Assembly (NCBI GenBank): GCA_003551785.1 | Contig: PUNP01000247.1 | Span: 1 to 5,428 of the forward strand | Length of the DNA: 5,428 bases | From: Candidatus Brocadiaceae bacterium | Lineage (GTDB): Bacteria; Planctomycetota; Brocadiia; SM23-32 | Direction of reading: 5' to 3' | Part shown: positions 1 through 5,428 of the stretch, one piece after another | How positions within the stretch are numbered: the stretch's first letter is position 1 | Layout of the letters: every line of letters begins with the position of its first letter | The notes under the pieces: model-generated | What the model saw: the letters and a program-made list of their open reading frames with translations, nothing else | Told to the model about the DNA's origin: nothing | Database searches by the model: none | Translations under genes and position numbers: made by a program

Positions 1-1317
1 AAGAGAATAGACGCTGGATTCTTCAAAAATAGCCACATAATCGACATTTGGCATTGCGGCGAGTGTTTGAGCCCTGACTCGTTCCGGTGTTATAGGTCTG
101 TCCGGTCCTTTGTAGGCTTTGACAGAGCTGTCGCTGTTCAGTCCCAATATGAGTCTGTCAGCCTGTTCGGCTGCGAAACGGATCAGTTCTATGTGTCCCA
201 GATGAAGTATGTCGAACACTCCGTTTGTAAATGCAATGGATTCACCATTTTTTCTTATAGAGGAGATCACCTGTTCTATCTCACTCTCATGTTTGATCTT
301 ATGCAGAGAAGGTTCGGCATCTGAGAGCAGTTTTTCAATTATTTCAGCCCCGCTGATGGGACGTGATCCGGGTACGGCAACCTCCATACCTGCGGCTGCA
401 TTAGCAAGCTTTAAAGCGTCTTTGAGCGGTATTTCCGCTCCAATAGAAAGCGCCAGTACGGAGGCGACCATGTCCCCGGCTCCTGTGACATCAATGACTG
501 AACGGGGGGTGGTTGGAACGTGTGCCTCAGCACCATCTTTTGCGGCAAAAAAAATGCCCTCTCTGTCCAGAGTAATTACGGCGCTGTCAAGGTTCAGTTG
601 CTGTTGAAGTTGACGGGCTGCTTTTGAATAGTTCGGTGTTTCAGTAAGTTGATATCCGAGGGCATGTTCTGCTTCCATTCTGTTTGGCAGGATGCAGGTC
701 GCGTTCCTGTATGCAGCATAATCCTGTTTGATCGAGGGGTCGATTATGACGGGCTTGTTTTCTTCCCGGCAGAGTGCGATCATTTTCTGAAGCAGCATGG
801 GAGATAACAGGCCCTTTGCCATGTCTTGAACAAGCAGCAGATCGCACTGGGGCAGGTGCCTTTCCAGATGACGAAAGAGAATGTTCAATCCTGCTTCAGA
901 AATTCGGTTGGTGTGTTCCTGGTCCACTCTCAGCATCTGCTGAACGCCCCGGCCGGCTGAATGTACATATCCCATGTACCGGGTTTTGAGGGTTGTAGGG
1001 CGTTTCCCCAAAGTAATGAGCGCTGATATGTCACAACCTGCATTTTTTAGCTGGCTTGAAAGTTCTTCGCCGGCACTGTCATCTCCTTTTATGCCCAGGC
1101 AACTTACTTGTGCCCCCAGTGCACTCAGCATAGTTGCAACGCTCCCGGCTCCTCCGGGCCTGTGCTCCTGTGCGCTCACGCGCAAAACAGGTATGGGACC
1201 CTCCGGAGAAACTCGCTCGACATGACCACGCACATAAGTATCGAGCATGAAATCCCCGCACAGGAATACTTTCATTGATCCCAATTTGGGAACCAGGGTA
1301 TGTAAGGGATGATCCAT
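1..1317 (-). CDS. hldE: Bifunctional heptose-7-phosphate kinase / heptose-1-phosphate adenylyltransferase HldE (3' partial)
   Basis: HldE makes ADP-heptose for the LPS inner core. The N-terminal PfkB/ribokinase-type domain phosphorylates D-glycero-D-manno-heptose 7-phosphate at C1, and the C-terminal nucleotidyltransferase domain adds AMP. It acts in the cytoplasm. Seen: 439 open codons reaching position 1. The kinase domain covers about residues 15-330, with GDFMLD (21-26), VSPEGPIPV (36-44), RPGGAGSVA (53-61) and the signature DVTGAGD (276-282), whose last Asp is the expected catalytic base. The second domain begins near 358 with TNGVFDILHLGH (364-375), holding the HxGH motif, then NSD (394-396). 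Compared with E. coli HldE (477 aa), roughly 50 C-terminal residues are missing off the left edge. Start choice: no candidate has a good Shine-Dalgarno. ATG 1317 is preferred because residues 5-13 align with the helix before the first strand in relatives. ATG 1353 and ATG 1275 are alternatives. Oddity: the usual Asn of GGAxNVA is Ser59. Family call is firm; start is uncertain. Confidence 0.9.
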   Translation of the reverse strand, partial: MDHPLHTLVPKLGSMKVFLCGDFMLDTYVRGHVERVSPEGPIPVLRVSAQEHRPGGAGSVATMLSALGAQVSCLGIKGDDSAGEELSSQLKNAGCDISALITLGKRPTTLKTRYMGYVHSAGRGVQQMLRVDQEHTNRISEAGLNILFRHLERHLPQCDLLLVQDMAKGLLSPMLLQKMIALCREENKPVIIDPSIKQDYAAYRNATCILPNRMEAEHALGYQLTETPNYSKAARQLQQQLNLDSAVITLDREGIFFAAKDGAEAHVPTTPRSVIDVTGAGDMVASVLALSIGAEIPLKDALKLANAAAGMEVAVPGSRPISGAEIIEKLLSDAEPSLHKIKHESEIEQVISSIRKNGESIAFTNGVFDILHLGHIELIRFAAEQADRLILGLNSDSSVKAYKGPDRPITPERVRAQTLAAMPNVDYVAIFEESSVYSL

Positions 1318-1381
1318 AGCGGATTGTGTTGGATAAAGCGGCAAACTATTCATCAGGCAGAAAGCGTACTGTTCACATTTA

Positions 1382-1395
1382 ACTATAGACTATAG
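1382..1395. repeat. Tandem heptamer ACTATAG x2 over the hldE -10
   Basis: Two exact, abutting copies of ACTATAG occupy 1382-1388 and 1389-1395. The first supplies the predicted -10 hexamer of the hldE promoter; the second falls in the spacer. The repeat could be a regulator site or a slippage product. Sequence alone cannot tell these apart. Confidence 0.5.
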
Positions 1396-1411
1396 GTGAC
1401 AGTGAGGTCAA
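1382..1411 (-). promoter_or_regulatory. Candidate sigma70-type promoter for hldE
   Basis: On the minus strand, TTGACC (1411-1406) is followed after 18 bp by TATAGT (1387-1382). Transcription would begin near 1375, leaving a leader of about 58 nt to ATG 1317, or about 22 nt to ATG 1353. The -10 lies inside a tandem heptamer, ACTATAG twice on the plus strand (1382-1395). The match is good but unproven. It would let hldE be expressed separately from tviB, which lies upstream in the same direction. Confidence 0.5.
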
Positions 1412-1417
1412 ATGCAC

Positions 1418-1498
1418 ATAAGCCCCGCATTCACGCGTTTCTGATGGTGCGTTTTCAGCAGGAATCAAACTCATGCTTCTGTTGCAAGGCGGGCTTAT
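1418..1498. other. Foldable inverted repeat in the tviB-hldE gap
   Basis: Plus-strand arms ATAAGCCCCGC (1418-1428) and GCGGGCTTAT (1489-1498) pair over 10 bp with one bulged C. The 60 nt between them hold two small hairpins: ACGC/GCGT (1433-1436 with 1449-1452) and AGCA/TGCT (1457-1460 with 1474-1477). Together they could form a three-way junction, most naturally in the 3' untranslated region of tviB. There is no U-run on either side, so it is not a standard intrinsic terminator. It lies just upstream of the hldE -35 and could also be a protein-binding site. The outer stem is solid; the inner stems are short. Confidence 0.4.
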
Positions 1499-1511
1499 AA
1501 AGAATTTATAA
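1495..1511. repeat. AT-rich palindrome, 7-bp arms
   Basis: TTATAAA (1495-1501) and TTTATAA (1505-1511) are perfect inverted copies separated by GAA. The left arm overlaps the right arm of the neighbouring inverted repeat (1489-1498), so the two structures cannot form at once in RNA. This could be an operator-like site, or chance in AT-rich DNA. Confidence 0.35.
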
Positions 1512-1544
1512 CAAGCAGGAACTTTGGATTGTTAAGCCTTTTAT

Positions 1545-1576
1545 CTTAATTTTATTCTTTGGTTGATGAAATAAGC
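1545..1576. repeat. Direct repeat copy 1, just past the tviB stop
   Basis: This 32-bp stretch matches 2881-2912 at 27 of 32 positions, including the shared core TATTCTTTGGT (from 1553) followed by a variable base and GATGAAA. All five differences are transitions, with T or A here and C or G in the other copy. It ends 3 bp short of the tviB stop codon (TAG, complement of 1580-1582). Together the two copies bracket the whole tviB gene. Confidence 0.75.
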
Positions 1577-1579
1577 GGG

Positions 1580-2872
1580 CTAAAGCCTTCCGTCGACAAG
1601 TGTGCGGTCCAGGACTCCTTTGACATCATAAACAACCTCAATATCTTGAACTATTTCATCCAGGCTTATGCCGTCGAATACGTCGTCATGGGGCACGGCC
1701 ACTATACATGCCGAATAATTCGTGGCAAGAACTTCATCGCGATTTGTTATCAGCTCTATACCGTACTCTTCCCATACTTCTTCGGGGTCTGCAAGCGGGT
1801 CGAATACATCCACACTGCAGTCGTAGCTCCGAAGTTCGTTGATAATGTCGACAACCTGAGTGTTTCTGACGTCAGGACAGTTTTCCTTGAATGTGATTCC
1901 TATCATCAGTATTCTGGCGTCTGCAATTACCTGTTTCTTTTTGATCATCAGCCTTATGACCTTGCCGCCGATGATTTTTCCCATAGAATCATTGATTCGG
2001 CGTCCGGCGAGAATGATCTCTGGATGATGCCCGATTTCCTGTGCCTTATGAGTGAGGTAATACGGATCGACACCAATACAGTGTCCTCCCACCAGCCCGG
2101 GACGAAAGGGCAAAAAATTCCATTTTGTTCCGGCTGCGTCCAGGACATCAAGAGTATCTATGCCGAGTTTTTCGAAAAGCAGCGCGAGCTCGTTCACGAA
2201 TGCTATATTGAGATCTCTCTGAGCGTTCTCGATAACTTTAGCGGCTTCGGCTACTTTGATAGAAGGAGCCAGGTGAGTGCCGGCGTTAATAACGGAACTG
2301 TACAAAGAATTGATGAATTCAGCAGTCTCTGCTGTGCTGCCGCTTACTACTTTTTTGATATCCGCCAGTGCATGTTCTTTATCACCTGGATTGATGCGCT
2401 CCGGGCTGTAGCCGCAGTAGAAATCATGATTGAATTTGAGGCCGCTTTCTGATTCCAGAATGGGGACGCACACATCTTCTGTGCATCCCGGAAATACTGT
2501 TGATTCATATATCACCAGATTTCCTCGTGATAAATACGGTCCTATTGTGCTTGATGCTTTCACCAGCGGATCAAGCACCGGCCTCTTGCTGCTATCAATT
2601 GGGGTGGGCACCGTGACAATATAAACATCTGCATTTTTGATGCTGTCGCTGTCACAGCTGACTCGTAATTTTTTTGCAGATTTCAGTCTTTGAGAATCGA
2701 GTTCTCTGGTTCGGTCGATCCCTTTTTCTAACTCATCTATGCGCTTTTTTTTGACATCAAAACCTGTCGTATGGTATTTGCATCCAAAGGCGACGGCCAG
2801 CGGAAGACCGACGTAACCCAGCCCGACCACAGCAATTTTAACATTTGAAAGTTTTTCCAAGTTGTTTTTCAT
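1580..2872 (-). CDS. tviB: UDP-N-acetylhexosamine 6-dehydrogenase, TviB/WbpO type
   Basis: This enzyme oxidises C6 of a UDP-N-acetylhexosamine to the carboxylate in two NAD+-dependent steps, giving the uronic acid precursor of capsule or O-antigen. It belongs to the UDP-glucose/GDP-mannose dehydrogenase superfamily and is cytoplasmic. Seen in the 430 residues: an NAD-binding GLGYVG (17-22) in the first Rossmann fold, YESTVFPGC (122-130), YSPERINPGD (155-164), KVIENAQRDLNIA (212-224) with the conserved Lys, and GGHCIGVDPYYL (262-273) with catalytic Cys265. A C-terminal UDP-binding domain follows, with TFKENCPDVRNT (327-338). Length and order match Salmonella TviB (425 aa) closely, including the C-terminal end. 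All expected catalytic residues are present. The start is backed by GAGG on the minus strand (2883-2880), 7 bases before the ATG. Substrate (UDP-GlcNAc as in TviB, or UDP-GalNAc as in WbpO) cannot be read from sequence. The gene lies 262 bp upstream of hldE in the same direction. Confidence 0.95.
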   Translation of the reverse strand: MKNNLEKLSNVKIAVVGLGYVGLPLAVAFGCKYHTTGFDVKKKRIDELEKGIDRTRELDSQRLKSAKKLRVSCDSDSIKNADVYIVTVPTPIDSSKRPVLDPLVKASSTIGPYLSRGNLVIYESTVFPGCTEDVCVPILESESGLKFNHDFYCGYSPERINPGDKEHALADIKKVVSGSTAETAEFINSLYSSVINAGTHLAPSIKVAEAAKVIENAQRDLNIAFVNELALLFEKLGIDTLDVLDAAGTKWNFLPFRPGLVGGHCIGVDPYYLTHKAQEIGHHPEIILAGRRINDSMGKIIGGKVIRLMIKKKQVIADARILMIGITFKENCPDVRNTQVVDIINELRSYDCSVDVFDPLADPEEVWEEYGIELITNRDEVLATNYSACIVAVPHDDVFDGISLDEIVQDIEVVYDVKGVLDRTLVDGRL

Positions 2873-2880
2873 GCACTTTC

Positions 2881-2912
2881 CTCAATTCTATTCTTTGGTC
2901 GATGAAACGAGC
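2881..2912. repeat. Direct repeat copy 2, just before the tviB start
   Basis: This is the partner of 1545-1576 (27 of 32 identical, same orientation, offset 1336 bp). Its left end overlaps the tviB Shine-Dalgarno (2879-2883). Recombination between the two copies would remove the entire tviB reading frame and leave one repeat. Confidence 0.75.
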
Positions 2913-2934
2913 CATTTTATAACCTGACAATAGA

Positions 2935-2964
2935 GTTATAATATAAAAGGAACTGGAATCACAA
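2935..2964 (-). promoter_or_regulatory. Candidate promoter for tviB
   Basis: On the minus strand, TTGTGA (2964-2959) and TATAAC (2940-2935) are 18 bp apart. They would start transcription near 2928 and give a leader of about 55 nt containing repeat copy 2. The -35 is only a partial match. The region is AT-rich and offers other -10-like hexamers, such as TATAAA (2921-2916), so the exact site is uncertain. Confidence 0.35.
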
Positions 2965-3011
2965 GCGAAGACTTGCTTTTCTACTGCAACACTTTCTTTA
3001 CCCCGGAATGT

Positions 3012-3069
3012 CTGCGGAGTATAAAATTTAAATCTGAACAAATATTTTTACTCTGCAGCTCTTTTTTTT
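3012..3069 (+). terminator. Intrinsic-terminator-like hairpin with no gene in front
   Basis: CTGCGGAGTA (3012-3021) pairs with TACTCTGCAG (3049-3058) over 10 bp, including one G-U pair. A further 5 bp of A-T pairing is possible inside (3023-3027 with 3044-3048). After three bases comes a run of eight T (3062-3069). This is the form of a plus-strand rho-independent terminator. However, every gene to its left in this window is on the minus strand. It may end antisense or leaky transcription before the downstream promoter, end a small RNA starting near 2930, or be left over from a lost gene. The loop is long, so efficiency is unsure. Confidence 0.55.
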
Positions 3070-3143
3070 CTTGTTTTGCGATTTTGAATCCGGAAGTCTG
3101 TTTATGGTACGGATGCTTCTGAAATGTTTTTTTTAAAAAGGGG

Positions 3144-3172
3144 TTGACAACCGCTGCAGTCTGGTGTATTAT
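3144..3172 (+). promoter_or_regulatory. Strong sigma70-type promoter for the surface protein gene
   Basis: A consensus TTGACA (3144-3149) is followed after 17 bp by TATTAT (3167-3172), one base from TATAAT. An AT-rich T/A tract (3126-3139) lies directly upstream and could act as an UP element. Transcription would begin near 3179. A perfect TATAAT at 3173-3178 is 23 bp from the -35, too far to be used with it. This is the best promoter in the window. Confidence 0.75.
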
Positions 3173-3178
3173 TATAAT

Positions 3179-3447
3179 GCACCGCAGTTGGAACTTTCAT
3201 GGTGGTCGCTTCAGTTGTTTCGATCCCATGGTTTGATGATGACTGGTGCCATCTGACCCTTTGAGTTCTCAGGGTAAAAAAATGTTCATGCTGAGGCCAA
3301 TTTTTGGTTTGGCGGATCATAATTTTTTCCCTGTTTCCTGTTGCCAGACAGGATGGGGACATGTCGAATGCGATTACAGGCTGGCTGAAAAGGGAACCAG
3401 AATCAATTTAAGAATAAGTATTGATTGAGCGAATGGAGCTAGAGACC
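3179..3447 (+). other. Long 5' leader without a recognised gene
   Basis: About 270 nt separate the predicted transcript start from the ATG at 3448. Foldable segments seen: ACCC/GGGT closing TGA/TCA (3256-3275); CTCAG (3268-3272), which can instead pair with CTGAG (3291-3295); GCCAA/TTGGC (3296-3313); and TCCTGT/ACAGGA with a 6-nt loop (3336-3353). The first two pairings exclude each other, as in switching leaders. I do not recognise a known riboswitch class. A reading frame with GTG start (3246-3428, 60 codons) crosses it but has no ribosome-binding site and no familiar sequence. Confidence 0.45.
3435..3438 (+). promoter_or_regulatory. Ribosome binding site of the surface protein gene
   Basis: GGAG lies 9 bases before the ATG at 3448. 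It supports this start over the in-frame ATG at codon 6, which has no comparable site at the right distance. Confidence 0.6.
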
Positions 3448-5428
3448 ATGAAAAACAATGAGATGAAGGTGGGGAAAAACAATCCGGTGTGGTTGCGCTT
3501 TGTTTTGATAGCAATAGCAATAGCAATTATAACTGGGGCTTTGGGTGCCGTTCCTTCTTCTGCCGGCTCCGGAGATTTCAGGGTTTCAAATTATTCAGTC
3601 GGCTTCACCCATGACAGCCATTACTGGCGAGGTTACGCCTTCACTGTTTCCAAACAGGTTGAAGTAACACATTTGTGGGGGGGCGCCGGACCTGATGCTG
3701 ACGAGTTCCAGGGGGGGCTTTATGAAGTTCAATGGACTGGTGGTCACGAAGGAGACGGCGGTCTGTATTTAGACAGCCTTCTTGGCAGTGTGGTTTTCGA
3801 TCATGCGCGGGATCCGGGCGATCCCCCCCAGGAAGAAAAGGTGGAGCTGGATGATCCGGTCACGCTGGTTCCCGGTCAAACCTATTTCATTGCACAGGGC
3901 AGGCGAAGTGAAGGAGAAAACCTCCATTACTGCGCAGACAGTATCAATTATGAAAATATACTCTTAGGAAGTCCGATAATCGATCGGTGGTGGCCGGAAG
4001 AAAACGCAGCATTCGAGATGGTGGGAGGGGATGGAACGGCCGCCGGGGCTACGGAAAGGGGAGTTGATCAAACCACAGACGCCATTATCTTGATGGGTTT
4101 CAGCTATCCCACGGATGTCAGCCCGCCGGAAGCCGTAACGGGTGACGCCACTCCGAAAGGTCCTGAAACAGCTTTGCTGGAAGGTCTGCTTTCTGATTCG
4201 GGGGCGGATCAGGAGGATGATGAGACGGCGCTGTTCTTTGAATATGGTATTGAAACAGATCTCAGCGATGGTCAGCTGACACAAGCTGATCCTGGCACTG
4301 TTGAAGGTCCGCAAACGGACGTTGAATTTTCTTTAGAGATCAGCGGATTGGAAGAAGGACAGACTTATTATTATCGGGCCGTAGCAATAAATGAAGCTGA
4401 CCGAACCGACGGTGATATTGAAAGTTTTGAATTTGATCCTGTCATACCCGATGAGGTTGAAGTGGTTGTAGAGCCTGAAGAGACTACGGCGGGAGATTCG
4501 ATAGGAGGCCCTCCTTCGGCCCGGGTACTGGATCAATTTGGTAATCCTGTTGTTGGTGTTGAAGTTGAGGTAAGTGAACAAGGCGGTTATCAGTTCGATA
4601 GCGGCGAAACTCTCCAGGTTACTGATTCCGATGGCATAGCATCTTTCGATGATCTCGTTATAGAGCAGGCAGGCAGTTATTCACTTGTTTTTGATGCCGA
4701 GGATGTCGAAGACGATGCCGAGAGTGTTGAGTTTAACATCGTGGCTGCGGATCCGTCGGACATTGAGATAACTGATATTCCTGAAAGTATAAGTGTGGGA
4801 GAGTCCTTTGCCATAGAGATTACTGCATTTGATGTTTACGGTAACCCGGCAGCTGATCATCTTCTTGCCGATCTGACGATAACTTCGGATAGAGACGGAG
4901 AGATTTATTTCGAGGAAGAAGCGGGACTCGATGAAAATGGAATCTATGAGGCAAATATTGCTTCGGGCGAAGTTATTACTTCTGGTGATCATGTCATGAC
5001 AGCTGCTGCTGAAGGGGTGGGGGAGGACACAGCCGATCTCAGTGTTGCTTTTCCCCTTCCGGAAGATGCCGCGGAGGTCGCGGCCGAGACCCATCCTCTT
5101 GATACGGTGGCTGGTGAGTTCATCGAAGGTCCTCCCGAGGCTCTTGTGACCGATGAATACGGCAACCCGGTGCAGGGTGTGATGGTCACGCTCAGCGAAG
5201 AAGGCGGTTATGATCTCGGCGGCACGCTCGAGGTTGATACCGATGCGGACGGAATAGCAACGTTTGGTGATATAGTAATCGAAAGCGCGGGCACCTATAC
5301 TCTTGTGTTTGATGCCGACGGAGTGGACGAAGACGCCACCAGCGACGAGTTCGATGTGCTGGCTGCTGAGGCGTCGGATGTCGCGGTCGAGACCCAGCCT
5401 CTTGATACGGTAGCTGGTGAGTTCATCG
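3448..5428 (+). CDS. Secreted acidic multidomain surface protein with FnIII-like and Ig-like repeats (3' partial)
   Basis: The frame is open for 660 codons and continues past the right edge. Residues 1-39 form a signal peptide: a basic start, a hydrophobic core at 18-34, and a likely cut after SSA (37-39). Residues 43-220 look like a beta-sandwich domain, with GYAFTVSKQVEVTHLW and later LVPGQTYFIAQG, resembling domains of other secreted proteins; family not certain. Residues 227-331 resemble a fibronectin-III domain (FEYG at 264-267, LEEGQTYYYRAVAIN at 301-315). From 335 on come Ig-like modules of about 100 residues: 335-435, a divergent one at 436-540, 541-641, and the beginning of another at 642. 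They share AGxxIxGPP, FGNPV or YGNPV, DGIAxFxDxVIExAGxYxLVFDA. Residues 335-660 hold no Lys, two Arg and about 25% Asp/Glu. Likely an extracellular adhesin or matrix/surface-layer protein (inference). The anchor or sorting signal, if any, lies beyond the window. It is divergent from tviB. Confidence 0.88.
   Translation, partial: MKNNEMKVGKNNPVWLRFVLIAIAIAIITGALGAVPSSAGSGDFRVSNYSVGFTHDSHYWRGYAFTVSKQVEVTHLWGGAGPDADEFQGGLYEVQWTGGHEGDGGLYLDSLLGSVVFDHARDPGDPPQEEKVELDDPVTLVPGQTYFIAQGRRSEGENLHYCADSINYENILLGSPIIDRWWPEENAAFEMVGGDGTAAGATERGVDQTTDAIILMGFSYPTDVSPPEAVTGDATPKGPETALLEGLLSDSGADQEDDETALFFEYGIETDLSDGQLTQADPGTVEGPQTDVEFSLEISGLEEGQTYYYRAVAINEADRTDGDIESFEFDPVIPDEVEVVVEPEETTAGDSIGGPPSARVLDQFGNPVVGVEVEVSEQGGYQFDSGETLQVTDSDGIASFDDLVIEQAGSYSLVFDAEDVEDDAESVEFNIVAADPSDIEITDIPESISVGESFAIEITAFDVYGNPAADHLLADLTITSDRDGEIYFEEEAGLDENGIYEANIASGEVITSGDHVMTAAAEGVGEDTADLSVAFPLPEDAAEVAAETHPLDTVAGEFIEGPPEALVTDEYGNPVQGVMVTLSEEGGYDLGGTLEVDTDADGIATFGDIVIESAGTYTLVFDADGVDEDATSDEFDVLAAEASDVAVETQPLDTVAGEFI
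4450..5428 (+). repeat. Tandem Ig-like module repeats within the surface protein gene
   Basis: Modules of about 303 bp begin near 4450 (residue 335), 4753 (divergent copy), 5068 and 5371. The clearest nucleotide match is 5077-5125 with 5380-5428, an offset of exactly 303 bp, identical at 46 of 49 positions up to the window edge. The module at residues 335-435 is related to the one at 541-641 in protein, but their DNA differs much more, and the later copy uses more G/C-ending codons. The array probably continues to the right. Confidence 0.85.

Noticed and set aside
1448..1476. The minus strand reads GAGTTTGATTCCTGCTG, similar to the conserved 5' end of 16S rRNA.
   Set aside because: The likeness is confined to about 15-20 bases with indels; no further 16S sequence follows and the site sits between protein genes. 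Treated as chance.
1545..1582. Readthrough of the tviB TAG would add 12 residues encoded by the direct repeat.
   Set aside because: TviB homologues end at the same place, and the repeat copies differ mainly at amino-acid-changing positions, so no coding pressure is visible.
1559..2452. A long plus-strand frame (297 codons) opposite tviB.
   Set aside because: It is a shadow of tviB, whose minus-strand protein matches a known family end to end. The plus-strand product has no family features.
2838..3041. A 67-codon minus-strand frame running into the tviB start.
   Set aside because: It overlaps tviB out of frame, covers the promoter and direct repeat, and looks like no known protein. The tviB start has its own good ribosome-binding site.
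3173..3178. A perfect TATAAT next to the predicted -10 of the surface protein promoter.
   Set aside because: It is 23 bp from the TTGACA, too far for a normal promoter; TATTAT at 17 bp fits better.
3385..3412. GAAAAGGGAACCAGAATC resembles one box of cobalamin riboswitches.
   Set aside because: The other conserved cobalamin boxes, including the GCCACTG-type segment and the CCCGCAACTG-type core, are not present nearby.
3246..3428. A 60-codon frame with GTG start inside the leader, ending 19 bases before the surface protein ATG.
   Set aside because: There is no Shine-Dalgarno, no recognisable protein sequence, and it spans the hairpins of the leader. A leader peptide cannot be excluded but is not supported.

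Overview
The window holds three protein genes: two on the minus strand and one on the plus strand. Two of them are cut by the window edges. The pair on the minus strand makes nucleotide-activated sugars for the cell surface. One is hldE, for ADP-heptose, the precursor of the lipopolysaccharide inner core; its C-terminus lies beyond position 1. The other is a complete tviB/wbpO-type UDP-N-acetylhexosamine 6-dehydrogenase, which supplies uronic acids for O-antigen or capsule. The plus-strand gene starts at 3448 and runs off the right edge. It encodes a secreted, strongly acidic, multidomain surface protein with a signal peptide, a beta-rich N-terminal domain, a fibronectin-III-like domain and a growing array of bacterial Ig-like repeats.

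A heptose pathway plus an N-acetylhexosaminuronic acid pathway points to a diderm (Gram-negative-type) bacterium with LPS. By eye the base composition is close to balanced. The HldE resembles, from memory, planctomycete/PVC-type bifunctional HldE proteins; this is a weak guess. The Ig region has about one acidic residue in four and no lysine, which would fit a saline habitat or a calcium-dependent adhesin.

Layout: 1-1317 hldE (minus, partial). 1318-1579 is a gap with a promoter-like site for hldE, a tandem heptamer and a foldable inverted repeat. 1580-2872 is tviB (minus), bracketed by a 32-bp imperfect direct repeat (1545-1576 and 2881-2912). 2873-3447 is a divergent region of 575 bp. It holds a tviB promoter candidate, a plus-strand intrinsic-terminator-like hairpin with no gene in front of it, a strong sigma70-type promoter, and a leader of about 270 nt. 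3448-5428 is the surface protein gene (plus, partial).

How they work together (inference): all three genes concern the cell envelope. The two enzymes feed glycan synthesis in the cytoplasm, and the divergent gene exports a large repeat protein that probably sits on or near that glycan surface. Nothing here proves a previously undescribed system. The features most worth checking are the direct repeat around tviB, the orphan terminator, the long leader and the tandem Ig repeats.
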